Shown here piece after piece: positions 1 to 8,858 of a DNA stretch of 35,911 bases. A model generated the notes under the pieces. The model did no database searches and was not told where the DNA came from. It saw nothing but the letters and a program-made list of their open reading frames with translations. Made by a program: the position numbers and the translations under genes. Origin of the DNA: Dehalococcoidia bacterium (GTDB lineage Bacteria > Chloroflexota > Dehalococcoidia > GIF9 > UBA5629). Every line of letters begins with the position of its first letter. Positions within the stretch are counted from its first letter, which is position 1. The stretch covers positions 1 to 35,911 of the forward strand of contig JADHXB010000006.1 of assembly GCA_016783155.1 (NCBI GenBank), read 5' to 3'.

Positions 1-2903
1 AGACCAGCTGAGCGGCGCATGGTCTGTAAACGCCGTACCACCTCGCGAGCGATTCCTTCAGCCTCCAACTCTGGCGATAATTCAGTAGCTACCGCGACCC
101 AGTAGTCACCCTCAGCAGCAGAAGCATAACCGGGGTCATCGCTAACCTCTTCCCCTTCACGGAATTCTACTTCCTTAACATTAACTTCGTCTAATATCTG
201 ATAGGTTAGCCTTTGCAAAGCCTTCTTTTCGCCGGCTGACCTTACCTTGACCAATGCCCTGGACAGTGGCTGGCGCACTTTTATGCCGGCTTTAGCTCTA
301 GCGGCACGCCCAAGGCTGCACACCGTCATAGCCAGACGGGTGGCTTCAACCAGTTCCGCGTCTATTTGAGTTCGATCCGGAACAGGAAAATCAGCCAGAT
401 GTACGCTTTCCACAGCTTTGGAATCAACAGAGCACACCAGATTCCGGTACATCTCTTCGGCAACAAAGGGCGTAAAAGGAGCTAGAAGCTTGGACAAGGT
501 AACAAGACAACCGTACAGCGTGGTATAAGCTGCCAGTTTGTCAGCATCGCTCTGGCTTTTCCAGAAACGGCGACGGCTACGCCTGACATACCAGTTGGAA
601 AGCTCATCTACAAAAGTCTCGACCTTCCGTCCTGCTGATGTAGGGTCATAATTGCTCAGAGCTTCATCTACATCAGCTACAAGCTGGTTCAGCCTGGAAA
701 GAATCCATCTATCCAAGTCGGAAAGCAATGGTGTGCCTGCTGATTTGGGGTCAAAGCAGTCAATATTGGCATAGATGACAAAAAAGGAATATATATTCCA
801 CAGGGTAAGCAGGAAATTGCGCAACACCTCAGCCACAGCGTCACTAGAAAAGCGGCGGACATTGCCAGCCGGGGCAGCCGTAAATAGATACCAGCGTAAA
901 GCATCAGCGCCGTAGCTATCAAGTACCGACCATGGGTCAACCACATTGCCCCTGGCCTTGCTCATCTTCTCACCTTCGGCATCCAGGATATGCCCCAGGC
1001 AGATGACGTTCTTAAAGCAAGGGCGGTCAAAAAGCAGGGTGGATATGGCATGCAAGCTGTAAAACCATCCGCGGGTCTGGTCAACTGCCTCAGAAATGTA
1101 GTCTGCAGAGAAACTCCGATTAAAAGCATCTTCGTTCTCAAATGGATAATGCCACTGGGCAAAAGGCATGGCCCCTGAGTCAAACCAGCAATCAATCACC
1201 TCAGTCTGCCGCTTCATCCTACCGCCACACTTTGAACAAGCAAAAGTAATGTCATCAACAAAAGGACGGTGCAAGTCCAGCGGCTCAACCAGCCCTTCGA
1301 GATTTGGCTTTGCTTTCAAGTCAGCGAGGCTACCGACGCATTCATAGCTGCTACAGTTTGAGCAACTCCAGATATTCAGCGGCGTACCCCAATAGCGCTC
1401 TCGGGAGAAAGCCCAGTCAACATTGTTCTCCAGCCAGTTACCAAAACGACCGTACTTTATATGCTCTGGATACCAGTTGATTTCGGCATTTCCAGAAATA
1501 AGCGCTTCTTTCTTAAGCGATGTCCTGATATACCAGGTTCTTTTGGCATAGTAGAGAAGTGGCGTTTCGCAACGCCAGCAAAACGGGTAAGTGTGGACTA
1601 TCCGCTCGCTGCGGTAGAGCAAGCTCGGTTCCCTTTCCTTGAGGTCTTCGAGAATAAGAGGGTCAGCTTCCTTGACAAACTTACCGGCAAAACGAGGATA
1701 AGTGCCGGTCATCTTGCCATCTAAATCTACAGGCTGGACAAAATCCAGCTCCTCACTTTTAAAAGCCTCAAAATCCACTTCACCGAAAGCCGGAGCAATA
1801 TGAACGATGCCCGTGCCTTCCTCCATAGACACGAAGTCAGTAGCAATTACACGGTAAACCAAGTCTTCTTTTGACTCCTGAACCTCAAACGCCGTGGTGA
1901 TACGTGTTACATCAGAGCTGATATAAGTTTGAGGCCGCCTTCTCTCTACTCCATTTTTATGAGGATTAAACAAAGGTTGGTACGTAGCATTTACAAGTTC
2001 ACTGCCCTTTAGTGTTTCTACTACCTTGTAACTACTCAGCCCAACATATTCAAGCAATGCTTTAGCGAGAATAAGATGCTCATTCTCCAACTCTACAACA
2101 GCATATTCAGCATCAGGAGCTACTGCTAAGGCAGTATTACCCGGCAGAGTCCACGGAGTTGTTGTCCAAGCCAGGAAAAAGGCAGGCTTATGCGAGAAAA
2201 GCCCTCCAAGCTTAAATACTAGTTGACGGTCACTAATTTCAGACCGCACCAGTGATTTGCTATCTAGTTTAAACTTTATGTAAACCGAGGGGTCTTCGGC
2301 ATCATCTCTGTAGCCCAGAGCCACCTCGTGGGAGCTGAGAGAGGTGCCGCACCGCGGGCAATGTGGAGTAACCTTATAGCCCTGATAAATCAAACCCTTG
2401 TCCCACAATTGTTTCAGCGCCCACCAGCAAGACTCAATATAGCTATCTTCGAGAGTCCTATAGGCATGTTCTAAATCCAGCCAGAAGCCAATGCGCTCAG
2501 TCATAGCTTCCCATTCCTTAAGATAACCGAACACACTCTCCCGACAATGGGCATTGAATTTAGCCACCCCATACTCCTCAATCTGAGCCTTGCCAGTGAA
2601 ACCCAGCATCTTCTCAACCTCCAGCTCCACCGGAAGTCCATGAGTGTCCCAACCTCCTTTACGTGGAGCATAATAGCCTTTCATCGTCTTGTATCTGGGG
2701 ATGACATCCTTAAAAACTCGCGACAGCACATGATGAATTCCGGGGCTACCATTGGCTGTAGGCGGTCCTTCATAGAGGGTAAATTGTGTGGCACCAAACC
2801 GAGTCTCGAGGCTTTTTTCGAAGATTTGGTGTTCTTTCCAGAAACTGAGGAGATTTTTTTCTAGCTGAGGAAAATTAACTTTGCTGCTTACCGGTCGGAA
2901 CAT
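1..2903 (-). CDS. ileS: Isoleucyl-tRNA synthetase, 3' end cut by window start; eukaryote-like/type-2-like
   Basis: Open minus frame from ATG (2901-2903) to the window edge, absent from the ORF track because it is unterminated. Reads MFRPVSSKVNFPQLEKNLLSFWKEHQIFEKS...YEGPPTANGSPGIHHVLSRVFKDVIPRYKTMKGYYAPRKGGWDTHGLPVELEVEK... and ...CLGHILDAEGEKMSKARGNVVDPWSVL (KMSKS-type loop). Confidence 0.95.
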   Translation of the reverse strand, partial: MFRPVSSKVNFPQLEKNLLSFWKEHQIFEKSLETRFGATQFTLYEGPPTANGSPGIHHVLSRVFKDVIPRYKTMKGYYAPRKGGWDTHGLPVELEVEKMLGFTGKAQIEEYGVAKFNAHCRESVFGYLKEWEAMTERIGFWLDLEHAYRTLEDSYIESCWWALKQLWDKGLIYQGYKVTPHCPRCGTSLSSHEVALGYRDDAEDPSVYIKFKLDSKSLVRSEISDRQLVFKLGGLFSHKPAFFLAWTTTPWTLPGNTALAVAPDAEYAVVELENEHLILAKALLEYVGLSSYKVVETLKGSELVNATYQPLFNPHKNGVERRRPQTYISSDVTRITTAFEVQESKEDLVYRVIATDFVSMEEGTGIVHIAPAFGEVDFEAFKSEELDFVQPVDLDGKMTGTYPRFAGKFVKEADPLILEDLKEREPSLLYRSERIVHTYPFCWRCETPLLYYAKRTWYIRTSLKKEALISGNAEINWYPEHIKYGRFGNWLENNVDWAFSRERYWGTPLNIWSCSNCSSYECVGSLADLKAKPNLEGLVEPLDLHRPFVDDITFACSKCGGRMKRQTEVIDCWFDSGAMPFAQWHYPFENEDAFNRSFSADYISEAVDQTRGWFYSLHAISTLLFDRPCFKNVICLGHILDAEGEKMSKARGNVVDPWSVLDSYGADALRWYLFTAAPAGNVRRFSSDAVAEVLRNFLLTLWNIYSFFVIYANIDCFDPKSAGTPLLSDLDRWILSRLNQLVADVDEALSNYDPTSAGRKVETFVDELSNWYVRRSRRRFWKSQSDADKLAAYTTLYGCLVTLSKLLAPFTPFVAEEMYRNLVCSVDSKAVESVHLADFPVPDRTQIDAELVEATRLAMTVCSLGRAARAKAGIKVRQPLSRALVKVRSAGEKKALQRLTYQILDEVNVKEVEFREGEEVSDDPGYASAAEGDYWVAVATELSPELEAEGIAREVVRRLQTMRRSAG

Positions 2904-2905
2904 GC

Positions 2906-3571
2906 TTAATGCTTCTTCAATAGAATAGCTACTTTTCGCATTTCGCCTTCACCCATGCTCTGGGTGGTGACATCCGGATGGTCAGCCAAAGCTAAATGAA
3001 TAATCCGACGCTCATCTGCAGGCATAGGCTCAAGCATTATCAAACGTCGGTTCCTTTGCACCTGCTCTGCCAAACGCAGAGCCAAGCTCTGCAATGATTC
3101 ATAACGGCGGTTTTTATAGCCAGCAACGTCAACATTTATCGGCACCCACATCTTCAACTTCTCGGCAACTATTAGCCTGACAACATACTGCAGAGAGACC
3201 AGAGTTTGACCACGGCGACCAATCAAGACACCAAGGTCATCGCCATCAATATTCAGAGTTACTGGCAATTCGCCGGTGGCTGATTGAGTCACAGAGACAT
3301 CGGCTGTTATTCTCATGGATTTAATAAGCGCCTCCGCGACTTCCTTGGCCACCTTAACTACATCACCCTTTTCACCCTTTTCAGCCTTTTCACCGGGCAC
3401 GGGTAGAAGTCTCACTTTTATTCTGGCTTCCGCAGCCCCCATCCCCAAGACCCCAGACCTGCCTTTCTTCAAGACTGTCACTTCCACCTGGTCTTCACTT
3501 GCACCCAATTGCTCCAGTGCTACCTGGGTGGCCTCATCAACCGTTTTTCCGCTTACTTCTAGCTCTTTCAT
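2906..3571 (-). CDS. jag: Jag/KhpB RNA-binding protein (Jag_N, KH, R3H)
   Basis: Jag N-terminus (MKELEVSGKTVDEATQVALEQLGASEDQVEVTVLKKGRSGVLGMG), KH-like GRRGQTL, C-terminal R3H-like ERRIIHLALADHPDVTTQSMGEGEMRKVAI; adjacent to yidC with ATGA overlap. Confidence 0.93.
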   Translation of the reverse strand: MKELEVSGKTVDEATQVALEQLGASEDQVEVTVLKKGRSGVLGMGAAEARIKVRLLPVPGEKAEKGEKGDVVKVAKEVAEALIKSMRITADVSVTQSATGELPVTLNIDGDDLGVLIGRRGQTLVSLQYVVRLIVAEKLKMWVPINVDVAGYKNRRYESLQSLALRLAEQVQRNRRLIMLEPMPADERRIIHLALADHPDVTTQSMGEGEMRKVAILLKKH

Positions 3572-4449
3572 CTCCCAAAAAGACCTCTCCTCTTCTTCTC
3601 CTCAGATGATGCCTGCTTTATCGTCTTAGACTGCTCAGCTGCCCGTTTCAAGACCTTCGACTGTTGCTCTGCAGGTATAGGTTTTTGGGCTAGAGATGTC
3701 TTTTGAGATGGCGCCTGCTTTGGTACAGACGGAGTCCTCAAATAGCCCCAGCCACCACTAACAAAATACTGGATTATGATCCCAAGTATATTTGAAACCG
3801 TCCAGTACAGAGCCAGGCCACTGGGGAAGGACAAGGTGAAAAATCCGAACATTAGTGGCATCATCATTGTAGTCATGCTGGTCATAGACTTCTGCCTTGG
3901 GTCAGCTGAAGGTGGCGTCACCATCTTTTGCTGCACCCACATAGTGCCACCCACCAGTATAGCCAGGATTAGATTAGGGTCTGGCCGCGACAGTCGAAGC
4001 CAGAGGAAATGCTCATTTAACGGCACTGCCTGACCAACCGCCGCCCAGGAGTAAAGATGCTGTGACAAATTCAGCAAGTTCTCCGGCGTAGCCGCCAATG
4101 CCTGCATAATAGACTGGTACAGGGCAATCCATATAGGCAACTGGATAAGCATAGGCCAAAGACAGCCAAGGGGATTTATCCCGGCTTCCTTATACAGCTT
4201 CATCGTCTCCTGCTGCAGTTTCTCTTTGCTTTTGGCGTATTTCTTCTGGAGCTCTTGAATTCTCGGCTGCAGCGACTGCATGGCTTTAGTAGATTGAGTC
4301 TGCCTTACTGTAAGCGGAAACAATATCAGTCGGACAATAACAGTAAGAACGATGATTGCTAATCCGAAGTTGCCACCCAACACAGTACACATAGCAATCA
4401 AGCTATTGAGTACCGGCTCAAGGATAATAGTATTCCACAGTTCAGCCAT
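3568..4449 (-). CDS. yidC: YidC/Oxa1 membrane protein insertase
   Basis: Oxa1-type hydrophobic core (LFPLTVRQTQSTKAMQSLQPRIQELQKKYAKSKEKLQQETMKLYKEAGINPLGCLWPMLIQLPIWIALYQ); operon context. Confidence 0.96.
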   Translation of the reverse strand: MAELWNTIILEPVLNSLIAMCTVLGGNFGLAIIVLTVIVRLILFPLTVRQTQSTKAMQSLQPRIQELQKKYAKSKEKLQQETMKLYKEAGINPLGCLWPMLIQLPIWIALYQSIMQALAATPENLLNLSQHLYSWAAVGQAVPLNEHFLWLRLSRPDPNLILAILVGGTMWVQQKMVTPPSADPRQKSMTSMTTMMMPLMFGFFTLSFPSGLALYWTVSNILGIIIQYFVSGGWGYLRTPSVPKQAPSQKTSLAQKPIPAEQQSKVLKRAAEQSKTIKQASSEEKKRRGLFGR

Positions 4450-4457
4450 AGTTAACT

Positions 4458-5705
4458 CTACTCAATTTCAGAATAACAAAAGCTCCAGACCTTCTCCCCG
4501 CTTTGCACATCTATACAATAGACACAGCGATTACTAGCATGGACATAAACCATGTTTCCTTCGGCATAAAGGGGAGCCTTTACCGGAACCTTTACCGAGG
4601 CGTCGACAGGCACAGGATCATGCTCCGGCTTTCCGCTGTCAGCCTTTAGCATGTACACCATCCCTGATTCTGAGGCTACTACAAGAATATTATCTACCAG
4701 CACCGGTGTTGACGCAATCGGGCCATCAGCAGTAAATTGCCACAGCTCCTCACCTGTACTAGCACTCAGGGCATATATTTTATTGTCTAGGCAACCAGCA
4801 TAAACCACACCATCCTTAACTACCGGAGTCGACCAGAACCAATTATCTCCGCCAAACGTCCACTTCACATCACCATTGGTAACATCAACAGCGTAAAGCT
4901 GATTGTCGAAAGCGCCGAAAAAGACATCATCTCCAGCAACTGCAGGGGACGAGGCAGCGGCTGCTGGTAATTCAATCTCCCATATAAGACTACCATCTAT
5001 TCTAGACAGGGCAAAAAACTTATGCGCATAGTTACTAATATAGACAACATTGTCTTTAATTGCTGGAGATGTCCATATTTTACCCTCAGTATCAAATGGT
5101 TGCTTCCATTTGTTACTCTCTCCATAAACCACGCCTAGCGCATAGACTTCACCTTCAGAGGTGCCCACATAGAGAGTATCCTCGACCACTACCGGGCTGC
5201 CAACAATAGCACCTATTGATTGAACACCACTCGGATAAGCCCACTCACCCTTTGACCGCAGTGGGACACCTTCCGCGTAACCGGGAGCCAGCCTATTTAT
5301 GGCCATCAGCTTGCCGCTGTCACCGGCATAGGTGCCAACACAAACCAAGTCTCCAATCACCACTGGTGTAGCATAGATACCTGCCCTCGGTGATGCTGGA
5401 ACGCAAGCGGGACCGCATATTGCCCCCGGAGACCCCGCAGTGGGAATGGGCAAGACCCATTCACCTTCACTTGGGAAAGGCAACCCCTGACTCCGAGCCG
5501 AAGGATCTATTGCCAACACTCTGCTATCCATCGACCCAAAATAAAGAATGCCATCATCACCGGCAAATCCAGACCATCCTTGGTGCGCTGGCCCACCACA
5601 GCCAATAGCGATTAGACCTAGCATAATAACGGAGAGTATCAGACTTAATACCTTCCTTATTTTGATTGTAAAGAAACCGGTCACATCGTTCACCATTAAC
5701 AACAA
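4458..5705 (-). CDS. PQQ-binding-like beta-propeller (BamB-like repeat) putative lipoprotein
   Basis: Repeated blade motifs (DGILYFGSMDSRVLAIDP, VEDTLYVGTSEGEVYALG, VKDGVVYAGCLDNKIYALSASTGEELWQF, VDVTNGDVKWTFGG); N-terminal hydrophobic segment followed by AIGC, lipobox-like. Confidence 0.85.
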   Translation of the reverse strand: MLLMVNDVTGFFTIKIRKVLSLILSVIMLGLIAIGCGGPAHQGWSGFAGDDGILYFGSMDSRVLAIDPSARSQGLPFPSEGEWVLPIPTAGSPGAICGPACVPASPRAGIYATPVVIGDLVCVGTYAGDSGKLMAINRLAPGYAEGVPLRSKGEWAYPSGVQSIGAIVGSPVVVEDTLYVGTSEGEVYALGVVYGESNKWKQPFDTEGKIWTSPAIKDNVVYISNYAHKFFALSRIDGSLIWEIELPAAAASSPAVAGDDVFFGAFDNQLYAVDVTNGDVKWTFGGDNWFWSTPVVKDGVVYAGCLDNKIYALSASTGEELWQFTADGPIASTPVLVDNILVVASESGMVYMLKADSGKPEHDPVPVDASVKVPVKAPLYAEGNMVYVHASNRCVYCIDVQSGEKVWSFCYSEIE

Positions 5706-5717
5706 AAACTAATAAAT

Positions 5718-5927
5718 TTATGGCACTGGGTCATAGCCACCGCTAGACCATGGGTGACAACGCGCTAAACGTCTAGTCGTCAGCCAGCTCCCTTTAAGAA
5801 ATCCGTGTCTCTCAATTGCCTCATAAGCATAATGAGAACACGTGGGAGCAAATCGGCAAGCAGGTGGAGTAACCCGTGATACCGTAGATTGATACAGCTT
5901 AATTAACTCCAACACGAAGCGTTTCAT
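5718..5927 (-). CDS. yidD: Membrane protein insertion efficiency factor YidD
   Basis: [62 protein letters not shown], classic YidD (DUF37) signature. Confidence 0.95.
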   Translation of the reverse strand: MKRFVLELIKLYQSTVSRVTPPACRFAPTCSHYAYEAIERHGFLKGSWLTTRRLARCHPWSSGGYDPVP

Positions 5928-6258
5928 CTTTATCTGTTAAATGAGCTCGGAGTAGCAGCTTTTCCATCGACTTTTTGAGTTGATGATAGTCAGCAGCCGC
6001 TGCATTTGGCCGAGCAATAAACACTATATCCCATCCTGGTTTTACACTTGTTAAGCGAGCAATCTCTTTCAGCAAACGCCGCACTCTATTACGAACCACC
6101 GCCTTGCCGACCTCCTTAGCTACCGAAAACCCATACCGGCTAAACTCAAGCTCGTTAGGTAATGCCTTTATAACTATGAGACTATCTACCCAAGCTTTAC
6201 CTGATTTATAAACAATCAAATACTGGGCTCTTTTTGTTAAAGCCCATTTTTTTGCCAT
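5899..6258 (-). CDS. rnpA: Ribonuclease P protein component
   Basis: [28 protein letters not shown] motif; position between rpmH and yidD. Confidence 0.94.
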   Translation of the reverse strand: MAKKWALTKRAQYLIVYKSGKAWVDSLIVIKALPNELEFSRYGFSVAKEVGKAVVRNRVRRLLKEIARLTSVKPGWDIVFIARPNAAAADYHQLKKSMEKLLLRAHLTDKDETLRVGVN

Positions 6259-6262
6259 GCTG

Positions 6263-6403
6263 CTAAACTGGCGTCAATTTCCATCGCCCCTTGAGCCGCC
6301 TTGATTTCAATACCTTCTGCCCTCCTCGGGTTGCCATCCTAGCCCGGAAGCCATGCTTACGCTTCCGTGATATTTTCTTAGGCTGATACGTTCTCTTAGG
6401 CAC
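6263..6403 (-). CDS. rpmH: 50S ribosomal protein L34 (46 aa, GTG start)
   Basis: Not in the ORF track. Reverse complement reads [46 protein letters not shown], canonical L34; GTG start overlaps the rpsR stop (GTGCCTAA). Confidence 0.95.
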   Translation of the reverse strand: MPKRTYQPKKISRKRKHGFRARMATRGGQKVLKSRRLKGRWKLTPV

Positions 6404-6716
6404 TTTGCTCTTCCTTGGAAGCTACAACTTTATTTTCAAAAACTCCCTTAGGACCAATATGATCCGGAGTATAAGGCAATAAAGCTAGGTAGCGAGCTCT
6501 CTTTATGGCTAATGCCACGCGTCGCTGGTGCTTGGCACAAACGCCCGTCCGACGGCGCGGCTCAATTCTAGCCCGGTCAGAAACATACCGCCGTAATCTT
6601 GAGATGTCCTTATAATCTATTTCAGCCCTGTCAGTGCAAAAAGGGCAGACTTTGGGCTTGAAAACAAAGCGACGTCCCTTTTCTCTTGTCTCTCTAATCC
6701 CCGCACCTTCCTCCAT
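6396..6716 (-). CDS. rpsR: 30S ribosomal protein S18
   Basis: [61 protein letters not shown]. Confidence 0.95.
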   Translation of the reverse strand: MEEGAGIRETREKGRRFVFKPKVCPFCTDRAEIDYKDISRLRRYVSDRARIEPRRRTGVCAKHQRRVALAIKRARYLALLPYTPDHIGPKGVFENKVVASKEEQSA

Positions 6717-6752
6717 GCTCTAATCTATGCCTCCTTCTTAAAAGATACACTA

Positions 6753-7193
6753 CTAAAAAGGTAAATCTTCAGGCGCTACCTCTTCTTCAGAAGCTTCCAC
6801 AGCAGCTTCAACAGTGGCTTCCACAGGAGCTTCCTCACCAGGGAGTGGGGCTACCGCCTGCCTATCAAGGAACAGCACTCTATTAGCTATCACCTCAACG
6901 GTGACACGTTTCTGACCGTCCCGCCCTTCCCAGGAACGAGTCTGTAAACTGCCTTCAACGTAAACTCGCTGTCCTTTAGTCAAAAACTGATTGCAACTCT
7001 CAGCCTGCTTCTTCCAAGCAACTACAGTAAACCACTCTGTCTCTTGCCTTCGCTCCCCTTCAGACGTCGTGTAAACTCGACTAGTCGCAACACGGAACGA
7101 AGTCACCGGGTTGCCACTCGGTGTGAAGCGCATCTCCGGATCAGTGCCCACGTTCCCAATAAGCATAACTCTGTTTAAACTCACCATAGCCAA
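6753..7193 (-). CDS. ssb: Single-stranded DNA-binding protein
   Basis: LNRVMLIGNVGTDPEMRFTPSGNPVTSFRVATSR...TEWFTVVAWKKQAE; acidic C-terminal tip PEDLPF. Confidence 0.96.
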   Translation of the reverse strand: MAMVSLNRVMLIGNVGTDPEMRFTPSGNPVTSFRVATSRVYTTSEGERRQETEWFTVVAWKKQAESCNQFLTKGQRVYVEGSLQTRSWEGRDGQKRVTVEVIANRVLFLDRQAVAPLPGEEAPVEATVEAAVEASEEEVAPEDLPF

Positions 7194-7205
7194 CCTCCTT
7201 ACACC

Positions 7206-7502
7206 TTAATCCGCCGATCTTATCAAGAGATGACGCAGAATCTTCCCGGAAAGCCGAAGACTCGCTTCTAGCTCCTTGGTCAAAGCTGGCTTCATTTTAA
7301 CCTTAGCCAACACATAATTCCCCTCCATAGACCGCTTTATAGGATAAGCCAACTTTCTTCTACCCCACTGATTTACCTCATCCACACTACCACCGACCTT
7401 ATTAACTAGCTCGCTCAGCTTGGTTATGAAGTCAGACATTTCCTCATCAATCACTTCCGGACTGATTATAAGCACCAGTTCATAACTAGACATTCGTATC
7501 AC
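7206..7502 (-). CDS. rpsF: 30S ribosomal protein S6
   Basis: SSYELVLIISPEV...GGSVDEVNQWGRRKLAYPIKRSMEGNYVLAKVKM; adjacent to ssb and rpsR. Confidence 0.94.
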   Translation of the reverse strand: MIRMSSYELVLIISPEVIDEEMSDFITKLSELVNKVGGSVDEVNQWGRRKLAYPIKRSMEGNYVLAKVKMKPALTKELEASLRLSGKILRHLLIRSAD

Positions 7503-7525
7503 CCTCGAAATTCAAAAGTTGACAC

Positions 7526-7555
7526 ATTATAGCATATCAAGGAAAATAGCCACAA
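7526..7555 (-). promoter_or_regulatory. Predicted sigma70-type promoter for the rpsF operon
   Basis: Minus strand TTGTGG (7555-7550) - 18 bp - TATAAT (7531-7526), preceded by TGC (extended -10). Confidence 0.55.
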
Positions 7556-7630
7556 GCCTACGAGCAAAGCTAGCCGCCCCTTGCATTTTATTCGCTTCTG
7601 GCTTATATTTCTTACAAAAAGGAACCGTCT

Positions 7631-8731
7631 TTGGAAATCTGCATCATCGGGCTGCCCAAGAGCGGCAAGACAACGATTTTCAATGCCTTAACCAAGGGAA
7701 AGGCTGACACTAAAACTTACGCCACAACTGCCGCAACTCCTAACATTGGAGTGTCTAAGGTGCCAGAACCTAGACTGCAAGTTCTGGACAGAATATTCCA
7801 TCCTAAGAAGGTAACGCCGGCTGAGGTCAAATATGCTGATATTGCCAGCGCAGCTAAAGGCTTAGACAAGGGAGATGGAATTGGTGGCCAGTTCCTTAAC
7901 TATCTAAGTAACGCTGATGCATTGCTCCAACTAGTCCGAGCCTTTGAGGATGAAAACGTGCCTCATGTAGATGGTAGTATCGACCCGAAACGCGATATAG
8001 CTACGATAGACTTGGAGCTTGTCTTCTCTGATTTGACCATAATTGATAGAAGGCTGAAGCGACTTGAAGATTCTTTGAAGGGTGCTAAGCCATCAGAACG
8101 CGACCTGCTCCTGAAAGAGCAAGCTCTACTTCAAAAGATCAAGTCAGAATTAGAAAAGGATGTACCGATCTGGCAGCAAGGTTTAACTGCTGAGGAATTT
8201 AGAAGCCTGGCCAACTACCAGTTTCTCACTGCCAAACCTATGCTATTGGTCATCAACGTTGGAGAGAATCAGTTAGCACAGGCTTCTTCCCTCGAAGCTG
8301 AAATACGCTCAGCATACTCCCACTCTCAATTCGAGGTAGTCGTCTTATGTGGTAAGTTGGAAATGGAATTAACCCAACTCAGCGATGATGAAGCTGTAGA
8401 ATTTCGTAATGCTCTGGGCCTGACTGAGCCGGCAGTTGATCGCATAATCAGACTTTCCTATCAACTCCTGGGGTTAATCTCTTTCTTCACCACCGTCTCC
8501 GAGGAATTAAAATCCTGGACAATCACCAAAGGAACAACTGCCTTAAAAGCCGCTGGCAAAATCCATTCCGACATCGAAAAGGGATTTATACGGGCGGAAG
8601 TTGTAGGTTTTAACAATTTAGACAAATGCGGCAGCCTGGCTGAAGCCCGAAAACACGGCCTGCTCAGACTAGAAGGCAAAACCTACACCGTGCAAGACGG
8701 TGATATAATAACCTTCCTGTTTAACATTTAG
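7631..8731 (+). CDS. ychF: YchF/Obg-like P-loop ATPase with C-terminal TGS-like region (TTG start)
   Basis: MEICIIGLPKSGKTTIFNALTKGKA, PAEVKYADIASAAKGLDKGDGIGGQFLNYLSNADALLQLVRAFED, C-terminal GFIRAEVVGFNNLDKCGSLAEARKHGLLRLEGKTYTVQDGDIITFLFNI. Confidence 0.88.
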   Translation: MEICIIGLPKSGKTTIFNALTKGKADTKTYATTAATPNIGVSKVPEPRLQVLDRIFHPKKVTPAEVKYADIASAAKGLDKGDGIGGQFLNYLSNADALLQLVRAFEDENVPHVDGSIDPKRDIATIDLELVFSDLTIIDRRLKRLEDSLKGAKPSERDLLLKEQALLQKIKSELEKDVPIWQQGLTAEEFRSLANYQFLTAKPMLLVINVGENQLAQASSLEAEIRSAYSHSQFEVVVLCGKLEMELTQLSDDEAVEFRNALGLTEPAVDRIIRLSYQLLGLISFFTTVSEELKSWTITKGTTALKAAGKIHSDIEKGFIRAEVVGFNNLDKCGSLAEARKHGLLRLEGKTYTVQDGDIITFLFNI

Positions 8732-8858
8732 AGGAAACCGCCCTCATTCAAAATTATGTCACTTCAAGAGAACTATAAGTGGTGTCGCCATCTTCAACAT
8801 CCTCATCTTAGATGGTATAATACTCCCACAGAGAGCAATTCGAACAACAAGGAGGGAT

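Noticed and set aside
689-1724. Short ORFs 689-946(-), 962-1195(-), 990-1178(+), 1461-1724(+)
   Set aside because: All lie within the open ileS frame on the minus strand; shadow ORFs without recognisable motifs or SD.
6753-6860. Repetitive GCTTCCACAG-like sequence at the ssb 3' end
   Set aside because: Explained by the low-complexity acidic SSB linker (EAPVEATVEAAVEASEEEV).
7503-7630. Possible S6:S18 autoregulatory leader upstream of rpsF
   Set aside because: The predicted TSS leaves a leader of only ~17 nt, too short for the known S6:S18 RNA motif, and no hairpin was seen.
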